A DNA stretch of 64,000 nt from positions 868,001 through 932,000 of the forward strand of contig JADKCI010000001.1 in NCBI GenBank assembly GCA_016714645.1. Reading direction: 5' to 3'. The DNA is from Chromatiaceae bacterium (GTDB lineage Bacteria > Pseudomonadota > Gammaproteobacteria > Chromatiales > Chromatiaceae). The notes below the pieces were generated by a model that was not told the origin of the DNA, did no database searches, and worked only from the letters and a program-made list of their open reading frames with translations. Of this stretch, positions 26,404 to 35,223 are shown piece by piece (position 1 is the stretch's first letter; each line of letters opens with the position of its first letter). A program made the position numbers and the translations under genes.

Positions 26404-27513
26404 ATGCTCATCGACATAATCGCCGGCGCCCGGCCGAACTTTATGAAGGTTGCGCCCATCATCCGGGCCTTAGACGCCCGGGTTCCGGTAGGTGGCCCTT
26501 TGAGGTACCGCCTGATCCACACCGGCCAACACTACGATGCCCGCCTCTCGGGCGATTTTTTTGCCCAACTCGGCATCCCAGAACCGGATGTGAATCTCGA
26601 GGTCGGCTCGGGCACCCAAGCCGAGCAGACGGCGGCGATCATGACGCGCTACGAGCGACTGCTGTTGGAGTGGCCCTCGGAGCTCTGTCTGGTGGTCGGG
26701 GACGTAAACTCGACCATGGCCTGCGCGATCACGGCACAGAAGCTGTGCGTGCCGGTGGCCCATGTCGAGGGCGGCATCCGCTCGGGCGACTGGACCATGC
26801 CGGAAGAGATCAACCGCATGGTGACGGATGCTATCACCAACTGGTTCTTCACGACGAGCGCTTTCGCGAACGCCAATCTGGACAAGGCCGGGGTCGAGGC
26901 GTCGAGGATCTTCTTTGTCGGCAACACCATGATCGATACCCTGCTGGCCCATCTGGACCGGCTGCGGCCGCCGGCCTTCTGGGATGAACTGGGCTTGGAG
27001 CCGGGCCAGTATTTCGTAGTCACTCTGCATCGGCCAGCCAATGTCGATGAGGGTGCGGCACTGGGGCGGATGCTGGCGGCCATCGGCGCGGGCACGCGCG
27101 GGCTGCCGGTGGTCTTTCCGGTGCATCCGCGCACCGCGAAGACGCTGGGCGCCTTGACGGATCTGCCGGCGGGTCTGCGGCTGGTCGAGCCGCAGCCGTA
27201 TCTGGAGTTCAATTATTTGGTGAAGCACGCCAAGGCGGTGATCACGGATTCCGGCGGAATCACGGAGGAGACCACGGTGATGGGCGTGCCTTGCATGACG
27301 CTGCGCGACACCACCGAACGGCCGGAGACGGTGAGCATCGGGACCAATGTATTGGTCGGGACGGATCCGGAGCGGTTGGGGCCGGTGCTGGATCGGCTGT
27401 TTGCGGGGGAATGGCCGACGGGCGGTATCCCACCCTTGTGGGATGGACGGGCGGGCGAGCGCATCGTGGCGGCCTTGGAGCGGTTATTGGTTCGGGAGGA
27501 GGCGGGCGTTTGA
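26404..27513 (+). CDS. wecB: UDP-N-acetylglucosamine 2-epimerase (non-hydrolysing)
   Basis: 369 residues, complete. Family motifs in order: GARPNFMKVAPI at 7–18, HTGQHYDARLSGDFF near 41–55, VVGDVNSTMACAI near 99, VAHVEGGIRSGDWTMPEEINR near 118, FVGNTMIDTL near 170, TLHRPANVD near 203, VFPVHPRTAKTL near 237 and ITDSGGITEETTVMGVPCMT near 280. It interconverts UDP-GlcNAc and UDP-ManNAc. No UDP-ManNAc dehydrogenase (wecC) is next to it. The start is 3 bp after the hicB stop, a fixed arrangement repeated in the decayed copies. Confidence 0.93.
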   Translation: MLIDIIAGARPNFMKVAPIIRALDARVPVGGPLRYRLIHTGQHYDARLSGDFFAQLGIPEPDVNLEVGSGTQAEQTAAIMTRYERLLLEWPSELCLVVGDVNSTMACAITAQKLCVPVAHVEGGIRSGDWTMPEEINRMVTDAITNWFFTTSAFANANLDKAGVEASRIFFVGNTMIDTLLAHLDRLRPPAFWDELGLEPGQYFVVTLHRPANVDEGAALGRMLAAIGAGTRGLPVVFPVHPRTAKTLGALTDLPAGLRLVEPQPYLEFNYLVKHAKAVITDSGGITEETTVMGVPCMTLRDTTERPETVSIGTNVLVGTDPERLGPVLDRLFAGEWPTGGIPPLWDGRAGERIVAALERLLVREEAGV

Positions 27514-27528
27514 TAGCGCCACTAGGCG

Positions 27529-27727
27529 ATGAAACAGATTTTACAGAACATGCAGAACTTGGGTGAATTCTTCGTGGTGCCCGGGGCGGGCAAGACGATC
27601 ATGACGGCCGGTGGGGGTGAGCGGCTTGATGCGCCAGAAGGCCTGAGCCGGGCCCTGCGCGAGAGCGGCCCGGCGCCGACCCCGCTGCCGTAGATTCTGG
27701 AGGTGAGTCAGGTGACGATTGAGTTGG
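27529..27727 (+). pseudogene. Bi-domain oxidoreductase, 5' and 3' scraps joined
   Basis: The ATG and first dozen codons match the start of the complete gene (MKQILQNMQN). After about 40–100 bp of unrelated sequence, DNA near 27640–27727 corresponds to the gene's last 35 codons (GLSRALRE..., PTPLP, then TAG, ILEVSQVTIELAES). The body of the gene is missing. It lies between wecB and hicA, exactly where a whole oxidoreductase stands in the other module. Confidence 0.82.
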
Positions 27728-27745
27728 CGGAGAGCCTCTTAAGCC

Positions 27746-28003
27746 ATGGGTAGGAACGACAAGTTGGTGCTCAGAATCCTCAGTGGGTTCGCGGACGCAA
27801 ATATCAATTTTGAGGAACTGCGTGAACTGCTGAAGCGACTCGGCTTTGAAGAGCGCATCCACGGCAGCCATCATGTCTTTCGGAAGCCCGGCGTGGTGGA
27901 GAAAATCAATCTGCAGCGGGATGGTGCCAAGGCTAAGCCCTATCAAGTCCGCCAAGTGCGCGCGATACTCGTGAACCAACGACTGGTTGGTGAGGAGGAA
28001 TAA
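27746..28003 (+). CDS. hicA: HicA-family mRNA interferase toxin
   Basis: 85 residues. HicA dsRBD-like fold with the catalytic histidine in GSHHVFRKPG near 38–47 and NLQRDGAKAKPYQVRQVRAIL. HicA cleaves mRNA during stress and is held by HicB. Complete, and its stop overlaps the hicB start (TAATG). It is longer at the N-terminus than the minimal HicA (about 60 residues), which is common in this subgroup. Confidence 0.87.
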   Translation: MGRNDKLVLRILSGFADANINFEELRELLKRLGFEERIHGSHHVFRKPGVVEKINLQRDGAKAKPYQVRQVRAILVNQRLVGEEE

Positions 28004-28215
28004 TGTTTAAGTACGAAACCATCATTTATTGGAGTGACGCGGATCAGGCGTATCTAGCGGAGGTCCCCGAACTACCGGGCTGTATGGCGCATGGAGATAC
28101 CTACGAGTCCGCCTTGGCCAATGCGCAGGAGGCCATCCGGCTGTGGATCGATACCGCCGCGGAGTTTGGGGACCCGATTCCTCAAGCTAAAGGCCGTCGG
28201 TTGCTGTACGCCTAA
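28003..28215 (+). CDS. hicB: HicB-family antitoxin
   Basis: 70 residues with the HicB fold: TIIYWSDADQAYLAEVPELPG, CMAHGDTYESALANAQEAI and GRRLLYA. It neutralises HicA encoded just upstream. This short form has no C-terminal DNA-binding domain visible, so operon autoregulation may depend on another factor. Followed at once by the tail of a second wecB copy, which shows that the whole hicB–wecB block was duplicated. Confidence 0.88.
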   Translation: MFKYETIIYWSDADQAYLAEVPELPGCMAHGDTYESALANAQEAIRLWIDTAAEFGDPIPQAKGRRLLYA

Positions 28216-28380
28216 ACGGTTGGTCGGGACGGGTCCGGAGGGTTGGGGCCGGTGCTGGATCGGCGGTTTGCGGGGGAATGGCAGACGGGCGCTATCCCAC
28301 CCTTGTGGGATGGACGGGCGGGGGAGCGCATCATGGCGGCGTTGGAGCGGTTATTGGTTCAGGAGGAAGCGGGCGTTTGA
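28216..28380 (+). pseudogene. wecB, 3'-terminal remnant (second copy)
   Basis: DNA matches the last 55 codons of the complete wecB (around LVGTDPERLGPVLDRL to the TGA), with changes such as GTGPEGWG for GTDPERLG. It includes the following GATAGCGCC spacer that precedes the oxidoreductase start in both modules. The rest of wecB is absent, and the remnant joins directly to the hicB stop. Confidence 0.9.
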
Positions 28381-28395
28381 TAGCGCCCCACTGTG

Positions 28396-30564
28396 ATGAA
28401 ACAGATTTTACAGAATATGCAAAACGGGACCACGGAGGTGGTCGAGGCGCCAAGTCCGCGCGCGGGTGCGGGGCAGGTGTTGATTCAGACGCGGTGCTCG
28501 CTGATCTCGGCGGGGACCGAACGCATGCTGGTGGATTTCGGCAAGGCGAGCCTGGTGGACAAGGCCCGGCAGCAGCCCGAGAAGGTCAAAATGGTGCTCG
28601 ACAAGGCGCGCACCGACGGACTCATGACCACCGTCGACGCCGTCCGCGCCAAGCTCGCCCAACCGATCCCACTCGGCTACTGCAACGCCGGCGTGGTGGT
28701 CGAAGTCGGTGCCGGCATCACGGATCTCAAACCGGGTGATCGGGTCGCCTCCAACGGCCCCCATGCCGACCTGGTGCGCGTCCCACGAAACCTGTGCGCC
28801 CGCATCCCGGGCGCGGTCGATGACGCCTCCGCCGCCTTCACCGTGCTGGCCGCCATCGGCCTGCAAGGCATCCGGCTGGCCCAGCCGACCCTCGGCGAAT
28901 CCTATGTGGTGACCGGGGTCGGGTTGATTGGGCTCGCGACCGTGCAACTGCTGCGCGCCCACGGCTGCCGGGTGCTGGCGATCGACTTCGATGCCGATAA
29001 GCTGGCGCTGGCGGCGCGCTTCGGCGCGGCGGTGTGCAATCCTGGACGGGGCGAGGATCCGGTCGCGGCCGGGCTGGCCTTCAGCGCTGGGCGGGGTGTG
29101 GACGGGGTGATCATCACGGCCTCCACGGCGTCGAGCGATCCGGTGTCGCAGGCGGCGCGGATGTCGCGCCAACGCGGGCGGATCATCCTGGTCGGGGTGA
29201 CGGGGCTGGCGCTGAATCGCTCGGAGTTCTACGAGAAGGAGCTGAGCTTTCAGGTCTCCTGCTCCTATGGACCGGGGCGCTATGACCCGCGCTACGAAGA
29301 CGCGGGACAGGACTATCCGCTCGGCTTCGTGCGCTGGACGGAGCAGCGCAACTTCGCGGCCGTGCTGGATCTGCTGGCGGATGGTCGACTGGACGTGAAG
29401 CCGTTGATCGGTCATCGCTTTGCGTTCGAAGAGGCGCCGGAGGCCTATGCGTTGTTGTCGAACGACAAGGGCGCGCTGGGCATTCTGCTGGAGTATCCGG
29501 AGGTGCCGGCCGCGGCGCTACGCGCGCGTTCGGTGACCTTGGCGGGCGCCGTGCGCGCGGCCGATCCGACAAAGCCGGTCTGCGGATTTATCGGCGCTGG
29601 CAACTATGCCTCGCGGGTGTTGATCCCGGCGTTCAAGGCGGCAGGTGCGCGCTGCAAGACCATCGTTACCTCCGGCGGGGTGAGTGGCGTCATTCACGGG
29701 CGCGGCGCCGGTTTCGACGAGGCGAGCACCGATCTGGAGGCCATGCTGGCCGATCCGGCGATCAACACCGTGGCGATCGTGACGCGGCACCATCTGCATG
29801 CGTCCTTCGTGGTCAAGTCATTGGCGGCGGGGAAGCAGGTCTTCGTCGAGAAGCCGCTGTGCTTGACGCTGGAGGAGTTGGGGGAGATTGAGGATGCTGT
29901 TGACCCCCTCTCCCCCGGCCCTTCCCCCGCGGGGGAGGAGGGGAGAAAGTTGCCGTTGTTGATGGTGGGCTTCAATCGTCGGTTTGCGCCGCAGATCCAG
30001 AAGATGAAGGCGCTGCTGGCTGGCGTGAGCGAGCCGAAGTCGTTCATTATGACCATGAACGCCGGCGCCATCCCGCCGGATCATTGGACCCAGGATCGCG
30101 CGGTGGGCGGCGGGCGCATCATCGGCGAGGCGTGTCATTTCATCGACCTGATGCGCTTCCTGGCCGGCAGCCCGATCGTCTCGGTGCAGGCGCGGCGGAT
30201 GGGCGACGCACCGGGCGTGGCGGTGACCGAGGATAAAGCCGCCATTATACTGGGTTTCGCGGACGGGTCGTTCGGCACCATCCATTATCTGGCCAACGGC
30301 GCCGCCAGCTTCCCCAAGGAGCGCATCGAGGTCTTTGCCGCCGGTCGGGTGCTGCAACTGGACAATTTCCGCAAACTGCGCGCCTTTGGCTGGCCGGGTT
30401 TCCGGGGCATGAACCTGTGGCGGCAGGATAAGGGCCAAAACGCCTGTGCGGCGGCCTTTCTGGCAGCCGTGGCCGAGGGCCAGCCCGCGCCCATCCCACT
30501 GGAGGAGATCCTGGAGGTGGCGCGGGTGTCGATTGAGGCGGCGGAGCAGTTGCGGGGGCAGTGA
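28396..30564 (+). CDS. Bi-domain oxidoreductase (MDR-type dehydrogenase fused to Gfo/Idh/MocA)
   Basis: 722 residues, complete. Residues 1–380 are a medium-chain dehydrogenase/reductase (LISAGTERMLVDFGKASL, GYCNAGVVVEVGAG, VTGVGLIGLATVQLLRAHG, ITASTASSDPVSQAARMSRQRG). Residues about 395–720 are a Gfo/Idh/MocA oxidoreductase (GFIGAGNYASRVLIPAFK, VFVEKPLCLTLEELG, LMVGFNRRFAPQ). Such fusions lie beside heparinase-type genes in exopolysaccharide loci and are thought to oxidise sugars or sugar nucleotides. A C/G-rich palindrome is inserted in frame at residues about 503–518 without breaking the gene. Fragments of this gene occur at four other places in the window. Start at the second of two ATGs, matching the copies. 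Confidence 0.87.
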   Translation: MKQILQNMQNGTTEVVEAPSPRAGAGQVLIQTRCSLISAGTERMLVDFGKASLVDKARQQPEKVKMVLDKARTDGLMTTVDAVRAKLAQPIPLGYCNAGVVVEVGAGITDLKPGDRVASNGPHADLVRVPRNLCARIPGAVDDASAAFTVLAAIGLQGIRLAQPTLGESYVVTGVGLIGLATVQLLRAHGCRVLAIDFDADKLALAARFGAAVCNPGRGEDPVAAGLAFSAGRGVDGVIITASTASSDPVSQAARMSRQRGRIILVGVTGLALNRSEFYEKELSFQVSCSYGPGRYDPRYEDAGQDYPLGFVRWTEQRNFAAVLDLLADGRLDVKPLIGHRFAFEEAPEAYALLSNDKGALGILLEYPEVPAAALRARSVTLAGAVRAADPTKPVCGFIGAGNYASRVLIPAFKAAGARCKTIVTSGGVSGVIHGRGAGFDEASTDLEAMLADPAINTVAIVTRHHLHASFVVKSLAAGKQVFVEKPLCLTLEELGEIEDAVDPLSPGPSPAGEEGRKLPLLMVGFNRRFAPQIQKMKALLAGVSEPKSFIMTMNAGAIPPDHWTQDRAVGGGRIIGEACHFIDLMRFLAGSPIVSVQARRMGDAPGVAVTEDKAAIILGFADGSFGTIHYLANGAASFPKERIEVFAAGRVLQLDNFRKLRAFGWPGFRGMNLWRQDKGQNACAAAFLAAVAEGQPAPIPLEEILEVARVSIEAAEQLRGQ
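29902..29946 (+). repeat. C/G-rich palindromic element inside the oxidoreductase gene
   Basis: The sequence CCCCTCTCCCCCGGCCC-TTCCCCCGCGGGGGAGGAGGGG is a palindrome-like unit translated as PLSPGPSPAGEEG in the middle of the Gfo/Idh/MocA domain, between GEIEDA and LPLLMVGFNRR. Related members occur at 36451, 38304 and 46293, so it belongs to a dispersed family rather than to the protein. Confidence 0.8.
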
Positions 30565-30637
30565 GTGCATTCTTTGCCTGGGCTCTCTAAACTGCCAGTC
30601 CTACTGTTCTGATCTGTTGGCGGAGGAATGACGTTAT

Positions 30638-30868
30638 ATGGAAAAAATGATCAAGGTTCATATCGAGGTGCTTGAGGAAGGAGGGTTTCTGGCTACCTCG
30701 GAGGATATTCAAGGGTTGGTCGCCCAAGGGCGCACGGTGCAGGAGACCCTGGATATTGCCAAAGACGTGGCGCGGCACCTGCTTGAGGCACAAGGGGAGC
30801 GCCAGGTGACGGTGCCGCTGAAGCCGATTGAGCTGTCGTTTGACTATCCGCTGATTATTGGCGTTTGA
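30638..30868 (+). CDS. HicB-like/DUF1902-type antitoxin
   Basis: 76 residues: IKVHIEVLEEGGFLATSEDIQGLVAQGRTVQETLDIAKDV and a short tail PIELSFDYPLIIGV. The partial HicB fold and its order before a hicA-type gene mark it as the antitoxin of a second, unrelated HicAB-like pair. The reversed order (antitoxin first) is known for some hicBA modules. A GGAGGAATG ribosome-binding region precedes the ATG. Confidence 0.8.
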   Translation: MEKMIKVHIEVLEEGGFLATSEDIQGLVAQGRTVQETLDIAKDVARHLLEAQGERQVTVPLKPIELSFDYPLIIGV

Positions 30869-30870
30869 GA

Positions 30871-31104
30871 ATGCTGATGGGCCGGTTGTCAGGGTTTTCC
30901 TATCGTGATGTTGTGCGCCGACTGAAGCAATTTGGTTTTGTCTTTGATCGCCAGGCTGCTGGCAGTCATGAGATCTGGTTCAACCCTGAGACGGGTTTGT
31001 ACACCACGATTCCGAATCATGCCGGTGATTTGCCCGAGGGTACCCTGAGGGCAATCATCCGCCAGGCTGGTCTATCACCAGAGCAATTTTTGACGGTTCG
31101 GTAG
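30871..31104 (+). CDS. hicA: HicA-family toxin (second system)
   Basis: About 77 residues from the ATG at 30871; MGRLSGFSYRDVVRRLKQFGF from the ATG at 30877 is an equally good start. The catalytic histidine is in AAGSHEIWFN, followed by YTTIPNHAGDLPEGTLRAIIRQAGLSPEQF, the typical HicA C-terminus. It appears intact, follows the antitoxin stop by 2 bp, and is the only HicA in this block besides the one at 27746 that is not damaged. Confidence 0.85.
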   Translation: MLMGRLSGFSYRDVVRRLKQFGFVFDRQAAGSHEIWFNPETGLYTTIPNHAGDLPEGTLRAIIRQAGLSPEQFLTVR

Positions 31105-31117
31105 TCAGGAAGCTGCC

Positions 31118-33052
31118 TTGAGCACGCTGTCGACCAAAGCATCCACGATTCTGGCGCTGGGCCTGCCTAACTTGGGCAGGTTTCTGTTCTACAAGATCGG
31201 GGTTAAATGGGGGTTCAACCCCGTCAGGCGCATTCGGGCGGTTGTACCTGCGGGGGATTTTTTTACCTCATTGGTCTCCACCCCGCCATGGGCTGACGAT
31301 GATTCCTGTCAGTCGGGACCCGTCGCTGGTGCTGGGCTCAGCGACATGCTTGCCCCTTTGCCAGCCAACCAACGCTGGTGGCATCGTCAAGATTATTTTG
31401 GCTGGTTCCAGGTCGACGACCCTGGCCTACCCCATTGGCATCGCAATCCTTTCACCGGGGTGGAAGTGCCGGACCCCGAGCGCCCCTGGTGGCAGATCCC
31501 GGATTTTGATGAACGCGTCGGGGACATCAAAACGATCTGGGAGGCCTCGCGCTTCGACTGGGTCCTGACCTTTGCCCAGCATGCCTGTTTGGGTGAGCCC
31601 GAGGGGCTGGAGCGGCTGAACGCCTGGCTGGCGGATTGGGTGGCGCATAACCCACCCTACCGGGGGCCCAACTGGAAGTGTGGCCAGGAGGCGTCGATCC
31701 GGGTCCTGCATCTGGCGGTGGCGGCTCTGCTGCTGGGTCAGGTCCGCCGGCCGACGCCTGCCTTGGTGGGCTTACTGATGGCCCATCTGCGGCGGATCGC
31801 CCCGACCCTCCAGTACGCCATCGCCCAGGACAACAATCACGGCACCTCCGAGGCAGCGGCGCTGTTCATCGGCGGCTCCTGGCTGGCTACCTTGGGGGGG
31901 CGGGACGGCCAGCGCTGGGCGGCGCTGGGGCGGCGATGGTTGGAAAATCGGGCGGCGCGACTGATCGAGGTCGATGGCAGCTTCAGCCAGTACTCGGTCA
32001 ATTACCACCGCCTGATGCTCGACACCTACAGCCTGGTGGAGCATTGGCGCCGTTGCCTGAATCTGCCGGTCTTCTCCCTCCGTCTTTATGAGCGCCTGGC
32101 CGCCGCGACCCGCTGGTTGCACGCCATGACCCAGCCGGAGACGGGAGATGCCCCGGTCCTGGGGGCCAACGATGGCGCCCGGTTGCTGCCCCTGGGGGAT
32201 AGCGATTACCGGGACTACCGGCCTACGGTGCAATTGGCCATGGCCCTGTTCGTTGACCGCCGCGCCCACGGTGACGCGGCTGACGGTGGGGCCAGTTGGA
32301 ACTGGCCCTTGCGCTGGCTGGGCATTCCGGTGCCCACCCGGCCGGCGGAGCCGCCCGGTTCGGTCCAGTTTGATGCCGGCGGTTACAGCCTGCTGCGCCG
32401 GGGCCCGGCCCTTGCCCTGTTGCGCTATCCGCGCTTTCGCTTTCGCCCCAGCCAGGCCGATGCCTTGCACCTGGACCTGTGGGTCGCTGGCGTCAACCAC
32501 CTGCGGGACGCAGGCAGTTACAGCTACAATGCCGGGGAAGCGGTGAGCCGCTACTTCAGCGGTACCGCGGGCCACAACACCATCCAGTTCGACGACCGGG
32601 ACCAGATGCCGCGCCTGAGCCGGTTTTTGTTTGGCGACTGGCTGCGGGCCGCTGGGGTCGCCCCGGTGTCCGCCACCCCAGAGGCGGAGACGGCCGCCGC
32701 CGGCTATCGCGACGCCCAAGGTGCCAGCCACCAGCGCCAGGTTCGGCTGACGGCGACCTCCCTGCGGGTGGAGGACCAGGTGGGGGGGGTCGCCAGACAG
32801 GCGGTGCTGCGCTGGCGCCTGGCTCCGGGGGATTGGTACCTGGAGGGTGATACCGCTCATCGGCGCGATACCGGGACCGCCTTGCGCGTGACCGCCAGCG
32901 TGCCCGTGGCGCGGCTGGAGTTGACCACCGGTTGGGAGTCTCGCTATTACCTGCAACGGGAGGCCGTGCCGGTGCTGGAGGTGGAAATCAACCAGCCGGG
33001 GCGGATGGTGAGCGAATACGCCTTTGGGTCGGCGGCCGGGGAGAACCCGTGA
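31118..33052 (+). CDS. Heparinase II/III-family protein (polysaccharide lyase-like)
   Basis: 644 residues from a TTG preceded by AGGA. N-terminal alpha/alpha toroid domain (WWHRQDYFGWFQVDDP, WKCGQEASIRVLHLAVAALLL, IAQDNNHGTSEAAALFIGGSW, SFSQYSVNYHRLMLDTYSL) and a C-terminal beta-sandwich (FDAGGYSLLRRGP, DALHLDLWVAGVNHLRDAGSYSYN, YFSGTAGHNTIQFDDRDQM). No signal peptide is evident. Such proteins are paired with the bi-domain oxidoreductase and a GT4 enzyme in many exopolysaccharide loci. A role in trimming or tailoring uronic acid-containing polymer is inference. Confidence 0.86.
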   Translation: MSTLSTKASTILALGLPNLGRFLFYKIGVKWGFNPVRRIRAVVPAGDFFTSLVSTPPWADDDSCQSGPVAGAGLSDMLAPLPANQRWWHRQDYFGWFQVDDPGLPHWHRNPFTGVEVPDPERPWWQIPDFDERVGDIKTIWEASRFDWVLTFAQHACLGEPEGLERLNAWLADWVAHNPPYRGPNWKCGQEASIRVLHLAVAALLLGQVRRPTPALVGLLMAHLRRIAPTLQYAIAQDNNHGTSEAAALFIGGSWLATLGGRDGQRWAALGRRWLENRAARLIEVDGSFSQYSVNYHRLMLDTYSLVEHWRRCLNLPVFSLRLYERLAAATRWLHAMTQPETGDAPVLGANDGARLLPLGDSDYRDYRPTVQLAMALFVDRRAHGDAADGGASWNWPLRWLGIPVPTRPAEPPGSVQFDAGGYSLLRRGPALALLRYPRFRFRPSQADALHLDLWVAGVNHLRDAGSYSYNAGEAVSRYFSGTAGHNTIQFDDRDQMPRLSRFLFGDWLRAAGVAPVSATPEAETAAAGYRDAQGASHQRQVRLTATSLRVEDQVGGVARQAVLRWRLAPGDWYLEGDTAHRRDTGTALRVTASVPVARLELTTGWESRYYLQREAVPVLEVEINQPGRMVSEYAFGSAAGENP

Positions 33053-34278
33053 AAGTCCTGTACTACCATCAGCATTTCTCCACCCCCCAAGGGTCGACCG
33101 GCACCCGCTCCTATGCCATGGCGCGAGCGCTGTTGGCCCGTGAGCACGAGGTCACGATGGTCTGCGGCTCCTATGCCGGCGGCCGGACGGGTCTCGAAGG
33201 GGCCTATCGGGCGGGGCGGCGGGAGGGCCTGGTGGATGGCATCCAGGTCATCGAATTGGCGTTGCCCTATTCCAACCGGGATGGCTTTCTCAAGCGGACG
33301 TTGACCTTTCTCAAGTTCGCCTGGCAAAGCACCTGGATCGCCCTGCGGTGCGATTATGATGTCCTCTTTGCGACCACCACGCCCCTGACCGCGGGCCTCC
33401 CGGGTATCTGTGCCCGCTGGTTGCGGGGCAAGCCCTTCGTGTTCGAGGTACGCGATCTGTGGCCGGAGCTGCCTAGGGCCATGGGGGTGATCACCAACCC
33501 GCTGGTGCTGGGGGCCATGGGGGTGCTGGAGTGGGTGTCCTACCGCTCCGCCCAGCGGCTGGTGGGGCTGTCGCCGGGGATCGTGGACGGCATCGCCCGG
33601 TGTGGGGTGGCGCGGGAGCGCATCGCCCTGATCCCCAATGGCTGCGACCTGGATATTTTCGGTGCCCCGGGTGAGCCCTGGCGGCCCGCTGGGGTGGGCG
33701 CGGATGACCTGATGGCGGTCTTTACCGGGACCCACGGGATCGCCAACGGCCTGGATGCGGTCCTCGATGCGGCGGCGGAGCTGAATCGGCGCGGGCGTTT
33801 GGATATCAAACTGGTGTTGATCGGCGACGGCAAACTGAAGCCGGCACTTCAGGCCCGCGCCCAGACCGAGGGGCTGGACAATGTCGTCTTTCACCCCCCG
33901 GTGGGCAAGGGCCAGCTGGCCGGCCTGATGGCGGCCACGGATGTCGGCCTGCAGATCCTGGCCAACGTGCCAGCTTTTTATTACGGGACCTCGCCCAATA
34001 AGTTTTTCGATTACCTCGCCTCTGGCCTGCCGGTGCTGAACAATTATCCCGGCTGGCTGGCGGAGATCATCGAGCAACACCAGTGTGGCTTTGCCGTACC
34101 ACCGGATGATCCGGGGGCCTTCGCGGCTGCCTTGTGCCAGGCGGCGGATCACCCGACGGAACGCTTACGCATGGGCGTCCGCGCCCGGCAACTAGCGGCC
34201 ACGGAATACGACCGGGCCTTGCTGGCTGGGCGCTTCGTGGCTTGGCTGGAAGGGGCGGTGGTGACTGGGCGCACGTAG
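33049..34278 (+). CDS. Family 4 glycosyltransferase (WbuB-like)
   Basis: 409 residues from a GTG overlapping the heparinase stop (GTGA). GT-B: VKVLYYHQHFSTPQGSTGTRSYAMARALL at the start, DVLFATTTPLTAGLPGI near 104, KPFVFEVRDLWPELPRAMG near 129, LSPGIVDGI near 178, IPNGCDLDIF near 195, FTGTHGIANGLDAVL near 222, LIGDGKLKP near 262 and FYYGTSPNKFFDYLASGLPVLNNYPGWLAEII near 307. This resembles WbuB/WcaI-type transferases. Co-transcribed with the heparinase-like gene. Confidence 0.87.
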   Translation: MKVLYYHQHFSTPQGSTGTRSYAMARALLAREHEVTMVCGSYAGGRTGLEGAYRAGRREGLVDGIQVIELALPYSNRDGFLKRTLTFLKFAWQSTWIALRCDYDVLFATTTPLTAGLPGICARWLRGKPFVFEVRDLWPELPRAMGVITNPLVLGAMGVLEWVSYRSAQRLVGLSPGIVDGIARCGVARERIALIPNGCDLDIFGAPGEPWRPAGVGADDLMAVFTGTHGIANGLDAVLDAAAELNRRGRLDIKLVLIGDGKLKPALQARAQTEGLDNVVFHPPVGKGQLAGLMAATDVGLQILANVPAFYYGTSPNKFFDYLASGLPVLNNYPGWLAEIIEQHQCGFAVPPDDPGAFAAALCQAADHPTERLRMGVRARQLAATEYDRALLAGRFVAWLEGAVVTGRT

Positions 34279-34320
34279 GCACGGGTATTAGTTAGATTTC
34301 GCCAAGAGGGCAAGAGCCGG

Positions 34321-34968
34321 ATGGATGCGATCAGGCAGGCGGACTACCGGCGGGTGGCGCAACTCCATGCGGACACGATCGACCAGGGCTTTTTATCCAC
34401 CTTGGGACCGCGCTTTCTAAGCCTGCTCTATCAGGCCATCGACGAGTGCCCGGACGCTTGCCTGCTGTTGGCCCGGGAGGGTGAGCGAGTGGTGGGCTTC
34501 GTGGCCGGGACCCTGAATATGGGTCAGGTCTATCGGCACCTGCTGCGGCATTGGCTGGCCCTGGGGCTGAGTCTGGCGCCCACGCTGCTAATGCCCAGGC
34601 GCCTGTGGCGCATTGTTGAGATTTTGCGGTACAGCCGGGGAGGGCATGGTCAGGTCAGGGCGTCTGGTGCCGAGGCTATCGGCGTCGAGACTACTGGTGC
34701 CGAGATGCCGACCCTGCCGACGGCGGAGTTGCTGAGTATTGCCGTCGATCCCGCCTGCCAGGGTCGGGGCATGGCCGCGGACCTGTATGCCGGGCTGAAA
34801 ATCTTCTTTGCCACCCGCGGGCAGGGGGCGTTCAAGATCATCGTCGGTGCCCCCCTGGCTCCGGCCCATCGTTTTTACCGGCGCATGGGCGCCGAGCCGG
34901 TGGCGGAGATCGAGGTCCATCGGGGGGCCGACTCCACGGTCTATGTTCAGCGGGTGGGGGATGTTTAG
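34321..34968 (+). CDS. GNAT-family N-acetyltransferase
   Basis: 215 residues with the acetyl-CoA-binding motif ELLSIAVDPACQGRGMAADLYAGLKIFF near 139–166 and FYRRMGAEPVAEIEVH. N-terminal ADTIDQGFLSTLGPRFLSLLYQ is seen in GNAT proteins of polysaccharide loci. It may acetylate an amino sugar made by the LegC-type aminotransferase 1 kb downstream, although sugar N-acetyltransferases of that pathway are usually left-handed beta-helix enzymes. AAGAGCC precedes the ATG. Confidence 0.8.
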   Translation: MDAIRQADYRRVAQLHADTIDQGFLSTLGPRFLSLLYQAIDECPDACLLLAREGERVVGFVAGTLNMGQVYRHLLRHWLALGLSLAPTLLMPRRLWRIVEILRYSRGGHGQVRASGAEAIGVETTGAEMPTLPTAELLSIAVDPACQGRGMAADLYAGLKIFFATRGQGAFKIIVGAPLAPAHRFYRRMGAEPVAEIEVHRGADSTVYVQRVGDV

Positions 34969-35215
34969 CGCTGGTCAGCGTCTGATTCTGGTTACCTCCG
35001 CCACCCATATGCCGCGCGCCATGCGGCACTTTCAAACCGTAGTAGGCTTGGACCCGATCTCGGCGCCAACTCAATACTTAACCGTCGGGGGCAGCCTGAG
35101 CGTCTGGTAGACTGGTTACCGTCGTCGAATGGTCTGCGTAAGAGCGAGACCGCTTGGCATGAGTACCTGGGCCTGCTGGCCTGGCGGTGGGATCATCCGG
35201 GTGATGTTCATAGGC
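34969..35215 (+). pseudogene. DUF218 (YdcF/SanA/ElyC-type) protein, C-terminal remnant
   Basis: The first part reads AGQRLILVTSATHMPRAMRHF and GLDPISAPT in one frame. After a shift near 35090 comes VDWLPSSNGLRKSETAWHEYLGLLAWRWDH, the usual DUF218 ending. Only about 75 codons of a roughly 200–250-residue protein are left and there is no start. These membrane-associated proteins act in envelope or polysaccharide maintenance; this copy is dead. Confidence 0.72.
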
Positions 35216-35223
35216 CATGAGCA

